64,000 bases of DNA from Symsagittifera roscoffensis (GCF_963678635.1 NC_087065.1:4064420-4128419), one strand, 5' to 3'; positions 44,951-58,260 are shown, numbered from the stretch's first letter. The notes: generated by a model not told the origin, from the letters alone. Numbers and translations are program-made.

Positions 44951-45283
44951 CTGAACTTAGAAAAAAAGTTTGTTCACAAAGCTTTTTCTCGGAAGTTTGT
45001 TTATATTTTTTCAATAGATTTTTTTGAAGAGAAACTAAACAAAAAATCGGTTTAATACAATCGGCTTAAAACCGGTATAAAATCTGCGAGGCTTTTTTTA
45101 GAGAGAGTCAGTTTTATCTACCAGAATTAATATTTTAAATCAAAGTATTAATTAAAAAAAAATTTGAACATGAAAAAGTTTAAAAAGATTTTATGTCTGT
45201 AAGATTCAACCCGCAAATTGGTTCTAGTCTTGAAGATCTTAATTAGAACACTTTAACTTTTTTTCAGCAATGATGAATCTTAC

Positions 45284-45396
45284 CTTGGATCGCTGATGAA
45301 ATCACAAATTGTCTTCATTGAAGGATACAACAAGTCATTCACAGTATCGCTTTTGAAGACAGTTGAAAACCAAGTAGTTGAAACTCTTGAAACATT
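45284..45396 (-). CDS. GPCR exon 3: extracellular loop between TM2 and TM3
   Basis: The acceptor is TTTTCACAG before 45396 and the donor is AAG then GTAAG after 45284. It is 113 bases, ending in phase 2. It encodes a polar loop with one sequon (NVS) and one Cys (TICDF). The phases match exons 2 and 4. Confidence 0.65.
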
Positions 45397-45427
45397 CTGT
45401 GAAAACTTACAGTAAGTATGCCCTACT

Positions 45428-45486
45428 GTTATTATCATCGTCATCATCATCATCATCATCATCGTTATCATAATCATCACTATCAT
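45428..45486. repeat. ATC microsatellite
   Basis: A run of CATCAT units with a few interruptions, in the intron between GPCR exons 2 and 3. Confidence 0.85.
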
Positions 45487-46059
45487 TTTGCCAATTATTT
45501 GGAAGCTCGGTTCAGCATTTTTTGTAATTAGCTCTTATTATCACCAGTAATTATGATCAAAGCAATAACAAATCTGATAACAGTCATTTCACATAGTCTC
45601 ATCATTTTATTTTTTTTCTATATTGACTTACAATTGCAGAAGTTGATTGCTTTAAAAATGTTCGATTAATAACCAAATAATCTGAAACTGGTCTGTTTGG
45701 CGTACAGTTTTTTTTCTAAAACTTTTGAAAGTTATCGATGATTATGTGATGGGTGGTATAAAGTAATTTCGGATGAAAAGTCGAATCTTGACTATGAGCT
45801 AATATATAACTTCAAATCAGACAATGATTTAGACTTCGAAATAAGAGACGAAACTTAACGCTTTGACTGCTACTTTTATTTTTTGAAATTCTTCCATGCC
45901 TTGTTTACCAGCATAGTCATTTAGGTGCTAGAAAATGTTACCTCATAATTAATCTACTTAATCATCAGTCTCCTCATAGCATATCAAGTCATATACGGAC
46001 CAATCTAATTGTATCACTCTTCTGGCACTGACAAAAATGGATTAAGATCAATATTAGTG

Positions 46060-46450
46060 TTTTGATCAAAATGATTTTTAAAAAAGTCTTTTGATTAAAT
46101 TCAAATCGATTTTAGTATAAAAAAAGCACGAAGAGACAATTTTAAGACACGATTGAAAATTTTCAATCTAAAACGATTGAAAATTTTAAAACCGATCCAA
46201 AACTAACAAGAAAGATCGATTTAAATTGATTTCAAATGGGTTTAAGTGAGATTCGGATGGATTTTAGTGAGTCGGAAAATTCATCCAAATCGGTTTATAT
46301 AGATTTTTAGACATTTAAATGATCCAAAATTTTCAGAAAAGATCGATTTAAATCGATTTAAAATCCATTCAAGGTCGTAATACATACATTGTTTTTCGAT
46401 TTAGATCAATTTAAAGTCGATTTAAAATTAATGAATATCGATCCGAAACC
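46060..46450. repeat. GATCGATTTAAAT-rich degenerate repeat
   Basis: Strings of the type GATCGATTTAAATCGATTT recur at about 46213 and 46344 and, more weakly, in between and after. It has no ORF and lies in the GPCR intron between exons 2 and 3. Confidence 0.5.
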
Positions 46451-46596
46451 AGCTTTATCAGTGCGTGTTGTTTCATTCTAATGTTTCATACGCTCGATGA
46501 AAGATAAAACTTGTCAAAATACGTTTGAAACGATTCTATTAATATTATTACCCATTAAGAGTTCTGTTTTTTTAAATGTTTTTTCTAGAAAGTCTT

Positions 46597-46870
46597 AGGC
46601 GCTGTTTTATGGCGCAGCCAGCGGCTTAACCGTATTCCGAAAAGCGTACGAGCACCATACGGGTCAAAACCATCATCAGAACCGCCCTTTCCGTGGGAAG
46701 CATGGTTAGGACATTTCTTTCTTGCGGTTGTTCTCAAGTAAAATTGCCATTCAACAGATCCAAGCATAGTGACCGATGAGCCTAACAAAAACTGGAGTCT
46801 GCACCTGCAACAGAAACGACCGATGAAACGACAAATCGTCTCGCACGAGACGCAGCAGCCGTATGGAAAG
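46597..46870 (+). repeat. Probable tRNA-derived SINE
   Basis: A GC-richer island. TGGCGCAGCCAGCGG (about 46610-46624) resembles a pol III A box with a small insertion, and GGGTCAAAACC (46661-46671) resembles a B box. The GC-rich body continues to about 46870. It lies in a GPCR intron. Confidence 0.4.
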
Positions 46871-47538
46871 TGAACGGATATCGTTGGCTATGCGCTTCAG
46901 CTGGTTTTTCCAGAAGACTCTTGAAGCTTTTGGTATTTGATCATGAAGCGGGTTAAGTTTTCCAAACAGAATGATCAGCTTTTTGTCGTCTTTTTTTTCT
47001 CAACTTTCAAAGTTTTGTAATTTGTTGGCACAATTAAATGAAAATTTTGCAGTTTTAGCTGTTTTATTGTGTTAGCTTTTATTGCCAAAAATTCCCAATC
47101 AATGAAATTGAGTTTTTCAATTCTATTTTTTTTTGTTGGGTCTGGAGAATATTTAATAAATTATCAAGCAAATACTTCAAGTGCTTCAATATTTTGTTTC
47201 TGAATTTTTTTTTCAATTTTAAAAAATTACCTGCCAAACATTACAAAACTTGTTGAGTTTGAATTGTTTCAGACTGCAAAAAAAATAGGCAGTATGACTT
47301 CAGGCAGCTTTAAAGCCTCTAAAGAGCATGCACACTAAAAAAATCGCTTCTAGTTTTCGTAAAATACTTTTTTTAGGATAAAAATGACACCTAGAATTGC
47401 CAATATTATGAACTGTATTATTAAAATATTTCACCAGCGCTTCCTATTTTTAGTGTTTTTTCCAGTGCTTTGGTGACAAAGAAGAGAACATGAAAACATT
47501 TACGGCAGCAATTAATTTAAGTTTAGCGATTAAATTCG

Positions 47539-47690
47539 AAACCACGCATCAAATTTCGAGCAAAAGCGTTGAAAATTGAAAGTGATGTTAGATATTTAGG
47601 AACTCGAATTGATGGCAATTGGAGTTTCACGTAACACATCCGAAATGGGAAAATTGTTTTTGTACATAAGAGTGTATAAAAACTAAATAC
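47539..47690 (+). pseudogene. Relic of a non-LTR (LINE) reverse transcriptase
   Basis: One frame reads KALKIESDVRYLGTRIDGN, then a stop, then HIRNGK. The VRYLGTRID block is the conserved motif near the end of LINE RT palms (usually x-YLGhxld). It is interrupted by a TAA and carries no further domain. Confidence 0.5.
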
Positions 47691-47699
47691 ATATATAAC

Positions 47700-49368
47700 C
47701 AATCAATTTATCAATATGGAACACTGACTAAGACACACAGTTTTTTTTTTACAAGAAACTAACGAAAGTCATAGGAAAAAAACATACAAGTTAGATGTAA
47801 ATAATTTAATGACTTCAAAACAAATTAGCAAGTATCTATCAAGTGACACAAGGATTAGAATTTTACGATCACGATCTTTAATGAACAAAATTGACAAAAA
47901 CGTGTAGGTGAGCGAGTAAAACTTCTCTTCATTAAGATTGTAAAACTAGACTATATTTTAGTGTTAATGATAATACAAAGCCCAGCAACTACTGAGACAA
48001 TAAACAGTTTTTTTTGGAAAATTTAGAGTCCTTACCTCGCATGGTAGTGATTTCTGTACTGGTTTCAATTTTTTTTTGATGAGTAACTAGTTTTTTTTCC
48101 TAGTAAAAAATCAAATTAGAAAAGTCATTGTCTGTCTCTCTGGTTTTGATCCACATGATTGAAACCCTAGGGTCCAATCGGAGAAAAATTGGGATTTTGA
48201 ACTGCCAAGTTGTTCTTAATTGACACCTGCAAACATGCTCGTAGCCCGACGGTGACCATTTGAATCGGCGCTCTCAAAAATGTAATTTTGTAATACATAA
48301 TTTCTGCAGTGTGCTAGATTCGTAGAAGAGTTTAATGGGATTTTCATTTTCATTAATACAAATGCAACTGTCAATAGGACGACTTAAGCAAGTGGAAAAA
48401 TTGATTTTGCTTATTGAGTTCTAAATACGTTAAAACGATTGAGAACATATTTTATTATGGAAACTTCAGACACGGTATTTCATAATCATGTTATTTTCCA
48501 GTGGATATTAAAGTGTTTTCATGCAAAAAAGAGTTCTAGAAAGGTGCCCCCGCGAAGTTGTTTTCCGAGAGCAATCAATGCTGCAAATAAACAATGCAGG
48601 CTTCCATAAAACTTTGAGCTAAGAAATTATCATCTGCTTTTATTCTTCTTTCTGTTGAAATGTTCTTTAGGAAGAGAGGCAGTGCTTGAAGTACCCGGAA
48701 AAATCATAATTGGAGTGAAAATCATTGATTGCGAGAAAAGAGCTGGCGATAGTAACCTTGAAGTACGATAAATTTTAGATCAACAAAATCAAGTTTACAA
48801 TTGTTGTGATATTTCAAGAAGTTTGGGATTTGCGTTGGTATAAATGCGTGAGAGGATTTTGAGTTCCGAAGTAAGTATATTTCTGATTGTAATAAATACT
48901 TCGCCCTGAAACTTATCTTTCACCAGCTTAGAGTATTTATTTTTCTCGAAAAATTTTTCAAAAAACTTTTTTTATACTTTCTCTGGCATGGTTTTTGATA
49001 AGCCCTGCCAGAACTTCAAAGCGTTCCTGGATTCCGACCAGGAATTTTCTGGATACTTACGTTCTTGTTAGGGTTTTTACGCTAATAGATTTCTGATGAT
49101 GGTTTTCAACTTTGGGAGAATCCCTCATGCCCGAAGGAACGATTAATCAAAAATTAAGTTGGCCAATCAGAATTTGAAAATTGCAGAAAAAAATTGGTTC
49201 GACAAACATTCAAAATTAATCTAATACAGCGTTTTCATTCGTTGCCGGGTAATGTCAATTTTCATTCGGTCTTTCGGGCATGCATGTAGTCTCTTATTTA
49301 TACCATCTAAACACTGCACGACGCAAATGGATGGTATCAGTAAGCATCATACAACTTGTGTTGACTAC
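47700..49368. other. GPCR intron DNA (part of intron 2)
   Basis: AT-rich DNA with no gene and no clear repeat recognised. Confidence 0.4.
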
Positions 49369-49539
49369 CAAATACATATCGTAGACGAAGAAAAACAGAC
49401 CAAAATAGCCAGAGAATACCAAATCTGTCAGTGATTGGAAAGATACCAGAAAGTAGTCCAGAGTCTGCAAATCTCGCTTGTTCGCAACTATCGCCAAACA
49501 GTAAGTGTTTATCAGAATTGTGGCGATCAAAATAGGGAG
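49369..49539 (-). CDS. GPCR exon 2: TM1 and TM2
   Basis: The acceptor is TTTGCAG before 49539, and the donor after 49369 is TTG then GTAGTC (weak). It is 57 codons in phase 0. TM1 is LPILIATILINTYCLAIVAN (Asn at the 1.50-like place), then a KRDLQTLDY inner loop, and TM2 is FLVSFQSLTDLVFSGYFGLF with the conserved Asp. Confidence 0.72.
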
Positions 49540-49599
49540 CTGCAAAGCAAAAAATGAAGTGAACGCTATTTCAGTAATGCGTCATAACCATTTTGATAT

Positions 49600-49760
49600 G
49601 AAACGGGAGCGTGGTCCGCAATTTGTTATAAGAAAAGCGTGACCGCTTTATGGTAATTCCAGACAGATGTGAACAAATTTTTGGAATTCCACGACAACTC
49701 ATAAAAAAAGTTGGATCGGCGCGAGTTCCAGAAACTCCGCAAACGACAGCATTAAATGTA
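49600..49760. repeat. Dispersed repeat fragment, partner of 51235-51360
   Basis: GGTAATTCCAGACAGATGTG at about 49651 matches GGTAATTCCACAAACAGATG at about 51261, with GGGAGCG upstream in both. An old repeat family inside and beside the GPCR gene. Confidence 0.45.
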
Positions 49761-50723
49761 AAGGCGCGACCATCAAGACCAAATTAAATTGGTATAGATT
49801 TTTTTTCTAAGTTTTGTCCAATAGAGACATACAACATCCAACCTCAGGTCGAGGCTTCGGTCATTTTTAAGCAAGAACAAATTGAAAAAAAAAAGAAAAA
49901 TTTTAATAATTCAGAAATTTTTGGGGGCATTTTCAACGGTACATTTGGATTTTTAGACTGAACAACGTTCTCCGATCAACTTTTATTCCATAACTCGGAA
50001 TTTACGGATTTAGAAAATATACAAAATGACAAACTTTTTTTTTGAATTTTTAAAATATATATTTTTTGAATTTCACAAAAAAAATGATTTTTTCCTCAGA
50101 TATTTGAGGGTAGGGGGAATGTTCAGAGCTTTACCCTGACACGAGCAGCCATGTTCATTTTAATATAATGTGATATTTTACAACATAATAATAAACTATA
50201 AAAATATGATTATTTTTGTTTTGGTTTTTTTCTTGTCTTGATAAATAGTATTACAAGTTATTCAAATCACACGTTTTCCAATTTGAAGTTTTAAGCTTGA
50301 ATTTTTAAATTAGAAGAAAAAACTTTTTTATTGAATTGCTAGTGTGAAAAAAATAGTTCTTTTCTGGTCGCAGTTACAATTTGTTTTTTGACTTTGACTT
50401 ATTTTGTCACTCAGTCGTTGATTTTGACAAAAATGAGGCCCAAAAGGAACACTTCAATTTTCAATACACTTTGCGAAAAGATAAAATTTATACTGGGCAA
50501 AAGCATTTAATTTAACTTTTTTTCTATCTTCTCACTTCAGGGGTAAGACAAACTTTCTTTTGATTTAGACCAGATCTCTTTATGACGCGTTGCAAACAAA
50601 TCACTTCAAAAAAATTACAATGTTTAGTTTAGCGTATGCAATTTTGGTTTTTGAAACCATGTCTGCTATTCGACAAAAAACACCCCCAACAAAAAACTGT
50701 AATTTTAGAAACGATATACTAAC

Positions 50724-50813
50724 CTGAATAGCTTCAAGTATAAGTTTGACGAATATCAGTTCCATCATGTCCTCCTCCTGCAACGGTTTCGACTCACAAT
50801 GGCGTTTTTTCAT
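50724..50813 (-). CDS. GPCR exon 1: N-terminus
   Basis: ATG at 50811-50813, 30 codons, then CAG followed by GTTAGT as donor, phase 0 into exon 2. It is hydrophilic (KKRHCESKPLQEEDMM) then partly hydrophobic. The fit to exon 2 supports it; an exon further upstream cannot be excluded. Confidence 0.5.
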
Positions 50814-53800
50814 GTAAAAAGAGGTCAGGTTAACAGAAACGGTCTATTAGCTAATAGCAAAAAGTAGAAATATCTATAGCGATACTCAATCAATAGGTCC
50901 AAAAAAGGGAAAAAATTTCTGATAAGGATAGGTATTTCAAACGATAGGTCCTAAAACTAAGTTTTTATGGATGATGTTCGGTTATTTTACATTTGAGTAC
51001 ATTGTTATTGCCTATAAAAAGATTATGATCAATTTAAAATGAAACACATTGCTATGAAACAAAGAAGCAATAAAATTCACGGTTAGTCAATCATAGTTCA
51101 ATATTTTTTAAATACTTCTGAAGACTGAAAACCAAACTCAATTATAATTGATTTGCTGTTCAATTTATTCAAATGCAGGCAAATATCGATCTAAAACTCA
51201 ACGCAGATAGTTCGTATTGCGTTGTAACCAATTTGATGAAATCCGGGAGCGAGAGTTCTTTGGTAATTCCACAAACAGATGTGACCAATTTTTGCAGTTC
51301 TACCAAAATAAAAAAAATCGTCCTTTCAGAGTTCTTTTGGGCCAAAAAGTCATCTACAAATATCCTACCGAGGTGTCTCCCGTCCGTTTTGAGGTGAACT
51401 TACTTTGCAATTCTAATATTGCCAGTTTCTTTCAGGACTGTATTTCTTAAATCTAGTAAATTTGCATGTAATAGTCTGAACGTCATAGCTAAAGTTGACC
51501 CAATGTTCGTCTAATATCACTCTTATTCAACCCACTCATTCGACGTAGCAACTCACAAGTTATATATCTTTTAATTTTCCGCTTTGTTCCCCCAATGGAT
51601 AAGTTTTCCTTCAATTAGAAGTAATGTGATCGAATCCCTTTTGATGAGGCTAGGGATTGGCAGTAGGCCACTTTCCGGTGTTAGTCCTGAAAATGTTGTG
51701 CATTTTTGAGCCTAAACGTCCAAAAGTGTTCAAACGTCATCCACATGTTATAAAGGTTCAATGTTAAATACTTGGGATGAGAGTACATGATGACCCTATT
51801 TACCAGTTTTTATACGTATCTTACGAGTACTTCTCGGTTTATCACGTGTTTTAGGTCCTTTATTCTATTTCCAGTAAGAAAACTATTAACACCTTCCAGA
51901 CTGAACGGATGGTTTTTGTTCATTTGAAGATTTTGGGTGTCGACGAAACCAATGTTTCTCTGTCCAAGTTTTTGAGTAAATTCTTTGTAGGGGCGGTTTG
52001 CCAAAAACTAAAAATAGTCGGTCCAACCGACGGGTTTGATTCAAATTATAACGCGTAATGTATTTCATACACTCAGTTCATAGCACCGGATATAGTGGTC
52101 CAGGAGGGGTAAGGTTTAGCCTCCCTCCTGTAGGTCTATAGTATACTTTATTTTGGACCTTTCGTTTAATAATTTTGATTAAACAATCTCAATACTTCTT
52201 CCTCACTTTGAGCTATACCATTTTGCTAATTTTTTTTACGCTCCAACATTGGGTAAAAAATATAAAATGTTTTAGCCGACTGCCACAAAACTGAAACTGA
52301 GCAGAACAAAAAATTTTCCCTTCATTCAAAAAACTTCCAAAAAGCGGCATTCCGCTGTAAAGCTTTGTTATATTCTACTTCCATGTAGAACTTGGACCGT
52401 GACCGGAAAATTTGCTTCATGACAGTTGCGTTAACCCTATTTTATGTAATATTCACGAGGAAGTTGGACGCAGATAAGACAGAACAGGAGGAAGTTGGAC
52501 GCGGTGAGCGCAGGTTTCCAGTTGTAAGTTTCATGTGCTGTCCTTGAGAGATTACTTTAAGATTGTTAGCTCAAAAAAATGCGAAAAACAACATGCCGTT
52601 TTATTGGGTGACGGCCCCATTGAAACACTTAAGCACCGAGACTCAGTGATAGTTATACAAGTGGTTGGGTTCGACCATGGCTAAGTTCCATCCCTATCGA
52701 GAATAATAGTAGTAAAGTCCTTTACTCACGAGACAGTCTTAGTTGAAGGAGCTAGCTCCGAGTCGAGTTGTTTTTTGGACTGCGTTTATTATTTGCTCAC
52801 TGGGAAAAACTTAATTTTCACCTAGCTTCAAAACTTACTTGGAGAGCAGCAGCGCAAACAGCCGTTTTTTTTTCTCAGCTTTTCTATTGCCCGCAATGTC
52901 ACTCAACTTGTTACACTCAACTCAAAATTGATGTTACCCGATTCAAGTCTACTTTAATTTTATAAGATTTTCAATCTTGCAGGTTTTCAACATAATTCAA
53001 TTTTTTTTCTTAAGAACAACGGAAAGCTAGGAAAAACACCACAATTTTGATTTAAAAAGTTTACTGATTTTAGAATTTCTTCATTTATTAAGGAAGAAAT
53101 TATGCTACACGGGCAATCTTTGTTTTTGTTGCTGATATCTGCAAAAAACAACATGAAATCAATACACGATGGCTCGATAGTCAATCCAAAAAATCGAATT
53201 TCTCCTTAATGAAAATTTTTTGAGCGTTTTGATTAGGCAATTAAATATGATTTTCATAGCAAAAATTGCGAACTTTGAGCTGTTGTTTTCAAAATGACCT
53301 TGACTTGTCTATCAAAATAATAATTCTTCGATTCTCAAAAAATACAGTTTTTTTCACATCCCATATTTCCGATTAGGTTTTTTGGTGATTTTTTTTTCGG
53401 AGATTGGAAAAAAAACACTCATAAACTATTTTAGAAAATAAAGTTTATGTATAAAAGTTATCATTAAAATAATCTTATTGAAAATTCTTCTCTCTGGTTT
53501 CTGTTAACTCGAACAATGCAAGATAGTCGTAATCGCAGGTAATTTGAACAGATAAGTGCAGAAGATTAACAATTATAATATATAGTTTTGAAAAAACCTC
53601 CGCGGTATCTACCCTCAAGAAAACTAAGCTTTCGTAAACTCTGTCGGTTACTTTTGAGTTTACTGCATTTTTTGTCGATTAACTTAAAAACTTTTCAATA
53701 GTTTTTTTTGATCTGCCAGTAAATAGTTTTGTCGTTAAAATCAGGACGTTCAAACATTCTAGTTTTGGCTTTCTATGTTTATATTTTGGTTTTTTTTTGG

Positions 53801-53984
53801 CTCTAAAAGTTGCAATTTTCGATTATGACAGGTGATTTTTTATCTGTTCAACCGTCCATCAATTTTCTCAGATCCGTAATTCCCTTGTTCATTGTAGCTG
53901 TAGTCTGAATTCCTGAAAAAAAACCTGATTTTCAAAATTTAATTTACCTTATTTCTCTTAGAACCCGTGTCGAGGTGCTCACTG
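50814..53984. other. Region upstream of the GPCR gene, no firm gene
   Basis: Mostly AT-rich. It holds a repeat fragment at 51235-51360. A minus-strand frame at 51810-52004 has even codon use and a protein-like composition (GLGQRNIGFVDTQ-type) but a stop just upstream and no recognised family. GAGGAAGTTGGACGC occurs twice near 52456 and 52491. Confidence 0.35.
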
Positions 53985-54660
53985 TATATTTCGAGCGTCT
54001 CGACCAAAATTTGGTATGTTTCGACATCTGGGTAGAATTTGGGTATGTTTAGATTGAGCTGACTCAAGCAAGAGGTATGTTTTGACCGAGGTCGACCGAA
54101 AACATTGTGCTCTACCGAGGTCGACCCAAGTGAGATACGTTTCGACCGTCTTGGCTTAATACGGGCACGTTTCGACTTTATATTATCATTAATTATTCAA
54201 ACTTAAAGGTAATAATTTATGCTTTTATGTAATATCTCAGAAAGCTTCTTTTATCAGAATGAAATTATTGGGTGAAATAAAACTAAACTGTGATTCTAGA
54301 GATGCACTATTTTTGAACCTTTTTGTCATGTAGTTACTACTCTGGTTTTCATTTTGAGTCAAAAACGTTAACGAGTATGTTGACAATCGAAAAAAAACTT
54401 TTTGTTTTTGACTGCGATTTACCGTGGACATAGCAACGGTGACATTTGACTCCGATTAATTTTCAACCGTTCTTGAGGTTGGTTTCGACCGTGCTCGAAT
54501 ATATTTAGACCGTGCTCGACGAATTTTGGATGTGTTTTGACCCTGCAGAACTGATTTTTGATATTTTAGAACCTGCTCTCGGTATATTTCGATTTTGTAC
54601 TCGAGCCAATCCCCTGTCTCGACTGTTCTTTTTTAGTCGAGCACTGACATTTTCTCGACT
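53985..54660. repeat. Degenerate relatives of the TCGA minisatellite
   Basis: Two blocks (53985-54175 and 54470-54660) of phrases such as GGTATGTTTCGAC and ACCGAGGTCGACC. They are the same vocabulary as 39640-42030 but widely diverged and without regular period. Confidence 0.5.
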
Positions 54661-54896
54661 TTGAAAACCGAAAATTAAAATGACCCGTGAACAACTTTAA
54701 ATAATTTAACTTAATTTTTCTTGGCTTGAAAATAATCATTCGAAAAACTATGTTGAGGAAAAACTGAAAACCATTATCGGTTAAAAACAGTTATCGAAAC
54801 TATTTTAAAGTTTTTTGTTATTGTGTTATTGGTTCCAAGATGGAACTCGAAGTGTGTTTTTTTTCAGCATTGTGGCGCGCTATAATAACTTAAACA

Positions 54897-55120
54897 CACC
54901 GCGGAGCGCTGGTGAAGCGGTTAACGTTCTCATTTCTCATTTCTCATTTCTCATTTCTCATTCGAAAGGTAATGTGTTCGAGGCTCACGATGACCCGTGC
55001 TCGTTGCTTGAGGAGTGAGGCAACATTACCCAGACCAGAAAAATGACCAAAAACGCATGTAGTTCTTAAGAATTGGCGAAGCAGCGGTTCTCCGTGAAGA
55101 GCCGAACAGCTCGTATTTTG
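54897..55120 (+). repeat. tRNA-derived SINE
   Basis: TGGTGAAGCGG (54910-54920) fits the pol III A box and TGTTCGAGGCT (54974-54984) the B box. They are set further apart than in a tRNA by a run of CATTTCT units (54929-54961). A GC-richer body follows to about 55120. Confidence 0.6.
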
Positions 55121-57884
55121 ACCTTTTCCATCTTGCATCAAATTTTCTTTAAAAATTAAGTTTGACCTGGAAGGTTGTATGGACCATCGACCGTACGACA
55201 ATAGCCTTTATCATAGTGCGGGTACTAACAATTAGAGGGTTTATACGTGGGCAATTTTGGTTTTGACTTTTTCGATCATATGTTAAAATCGAACAAAATG
55301 TCGCCGTCAAATTGGGCTGTGTTTCCAAACCACAAAATTTCGGGCTTTTGCGGGTTTGACAAAGTTTATTGGAAAAATTCTCCAAATTTTTATTCGCTTC
55401 CTCGATTTTTTTTGAACTTCGCTAGAACGAAATGCGAAGATTTTGGTCATATAATTTTGTCAAATTGGTTCAATTGTGGTCATTATTACAACACGATGTC
55501 GTATTGAGTGGACCGCGAAAAAGTCAGAATGGTTTCAGAATAATGCTGATTTCAGAAAACTCAGAAAATTATTGGTTTATTTTGGTCGTGAAAATTCCGT
55601 GGTTTCGAAATTAATCTCTCTTTGAACACGTGACACTGAATATGATATCAGAACATTTAGAGGGCTAAAATTGGGTAACGCTGAATCTTATGATGAACAA
55701 TTTATTGCTTTGAAGATGATTCCACCACGTTCATAACAGAGAAAGAACATCGAGCGTACAAATGACAATGCTTATAGCCTTGATTATTTTGACATTGGTC
55801 GTAGAAATTGCAGAAGCAAAACAGCTAAATTTCAATTTTTTGTAAAGTGCTCACCTTGTAGATTCCCCGTAGCTGACCTGATAGTACCCAGAGTGTGGTA
55901 GCTGGAAATTGAGCCTAGATACAGTTCAGTAAAAAGAAAAATGTGATTTTTTATTCTTTGAATTTGCCCGGATTGATGAAAAATGCTAGTCATACATTTT
56001 CCATACAGTTTTGCGAAAATGGATACATTTTGGGGTAGAATTTTCTGCTTATGAAAAAAAAAAGAAAATGATTTGCTTAGTATGGAAAAAATACGATTTT
56101 TAATTATCACAAAATTTTCAAGACTTAAATTGTAACAAATACTATTTGATACTGGTTATTATTTAGATGAAAAGCAGACTAAACTCTAAATATTTATTAT
56201 ATGATTTTTTTTGTTAACAAAACTTTTTCAAGACTAATGGAAGAGCTGTCAAAATATTCAGGATTTTTCCCTGATAAAAACAATATTGCTCTTTTTATAA
56301 ACCTGTTTTGGGACAACGTTTTTGCAGGAGAACGTTTCCGACTTAAGACTGGAACCATTGTTTTTTGTAAGGGAAAAAAGGTCATCAAATCCTTCTATAG
56401 TTTAGGATCCAAAAAAGTAAAATTTTTGCAATTCATCAATTGAGCATTGCATAGTCAAAATAATAGTTGCTTTTCTTTTCACAATGATCGTGAAAATCTA
56501 TCGAACCAAAAAAATTATACACTCCACAGAGTCATTTTGCAATTATTGCCCACCAAATTGACCTCCATAAACAGTAAATTTGGTTCAAACAACTCCGAAA
56601 AAAATGTTTTTTGAACAGTACAAGCTATAAAAGTCTCATATTATGAAAGAACTTGCAGTTGAAAGAGTTAATTTTCAACGTTTCAAAGTTGCTCATCATT
56701 TTTATGTCAACTTTGAATTTTCTGATTCAAAATGAAATGTTTGTTTACCAGCTTATTTCAAATTAATTTTCAATTTATGACACACTAAAAGCTATAAAAG
56801 ATTTGCCAAAAAAATTGCAGAAAAGTTATGGTAAACTTGGAAAAAAGGATACAAATGGGTTCCCACAAAACAGGGATTCACTCCTTTTCATGCTATGAAA
56901 AGGGGCTTCTTAGTTGTAGTTTAAAACAAGTTACGAAAAATCTATAGCCCTGAAAACATTTAATCTCAGTTGAACCATTAAAATGGCAACAAAAAAGCTG
57001 AATAAGTTTAGTAAAAACTGCTCAAATACAATTTGTAAACCTAAAAGCTTTTTGGTACATGTATTTTTTTCTACTGCAAAAAAAAGTTTTGGGTACGAAA
57101 TCCGGATTGGCCATTTTTTCGATTGATTCAACAAACCAGATAAACATGCATAACAACACACAAAACTAATCTGACTACCCGAGTTTATTTTTCATGGTAC
57201 GTGCTAAAGTTGAATAATACTTAAAAGACTTGAAATCCACTTTTTTAACAACATTTTTCAAAAAAGAAAGCAGATTGTGAAAGATTATAATTGATAACAT
57301 TTTTTTGCAAAAAATATTATAGTAAGTCGATGGTAATCAGTTTTAAGTTTTTTTCCAAAAAACTATCGGTAAAAAAACATTTTTGGCGTATAATTTTGTT
57401 GTCAGAGAAAAATTCCCTGGAAAGGAGATGTTTTGTCGGTGATAGGTTCATCCTAACTCAACACTTTTACTCAAAACAAAATTTAATCGAGATGATTTAT
57501 GTTCTTGGAAAGATTCCAGGGGTTTCTAAAAAACAACTCACGCATTTGTTCATGAAACTAAGTTACTCTGCTTACTTTTGATTGTTTTTTGAACTGATCT
57601 GAAAACTGCTGAATGATGTTTCAAATGTTTACCTAAGAACAACGTCTATAGACAGTCTATACATTGAAAGAAAAAATGACATTGAGATGAATATAATTTT
57701 GCACTGGATAAACTTAATAGTGTAAATTTGCACTGGATAAGCGCACAATTTGGTGTCTGTATCTTCCTGGATTCCAGCGAAAAGTCTGTAAACATGTTCC
57801 GAAATGAAAATTGATTCCACTTACAAAATCTACGTTAAATCCGCGTAAAAATACCTGTGATGCAAATTCTGTATGCACATTAAT
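55121..57884. other. No gene seen
   Basis: AT-rich DNA with chance ORFs of 60-96 codons on both strands. None has a recognisable domain or matching splice sites. Confidence 0.45.
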
Positions 57885-58260
57885 TTTGTTGCGGACTCCG
57901 CAACTAGCGAATATAGGTAGTTGTTCCGGATTCCGGAATTGTAAGCAGATTCCGCAAATTTATTCGGATTCTGCTTAAATTTTGCGGATTCCGCGAACAA
58001 TTTGCGGCTTCCATTTACAGTTGCGGATTCTGCGACAGCTTAGATTTATTAAACACATATATTTTCATTTGTTTATAGATTCCACAAACTGTTCCGGATT
58101 CCACTATTTTTGTTGAGGATTCCGTAAGTTTGCCTGTTTTTGGAGCAATTTTCAGCAATACAGTGTTTTATCGATTTGTCCGTGGAATCCAAAACAGCAA
58201 AGGAAATGAAAGAAAAATAGCAGTATTGGGTACTCCGCAAAAATTTTGTTTTCGGCCAGT
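57885..58260. repeat. GGATTCCGC-type degenerate minisatellite
   Basis: GGATTCCGCAA, GGATTCTGC and GGATTCCACT-like words recur every 20-35 bases, at least ten times, with AT-rich spacers. Confidence 0.65.

Larger units (their letters stand above)
35155..50813 (-). other. Class-A (rhodopsin-like) GPCR gene span
   Basis: At least six exons on the minus strand assemble by phase into a receptor of about 450 residues. Exon 1 is the N-terminus, exon 2 TM1-TM2, exon 3 a loop, exon 4 TM3-TM4 with the ERY motif, exon 5 TM5-TM6 and exon 6 TM7 and tail. The ligand is unknown. The loop between TM2 and TM3 is unusually long, about 75 residues over exons 3-4. The intron between exons 4 and 5 is about 6.5 kb and packed with repeats. 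The protein sits in the plasma membrane and signals through G proteins by family analogy. Confidence 0.75.

Noticed and set aside
57291..57581. A 96-codon plus-strand ORF
   Set aside because: No domain and a low-complexity Lys/Phe/Ser-rich composition; consistent with chance.
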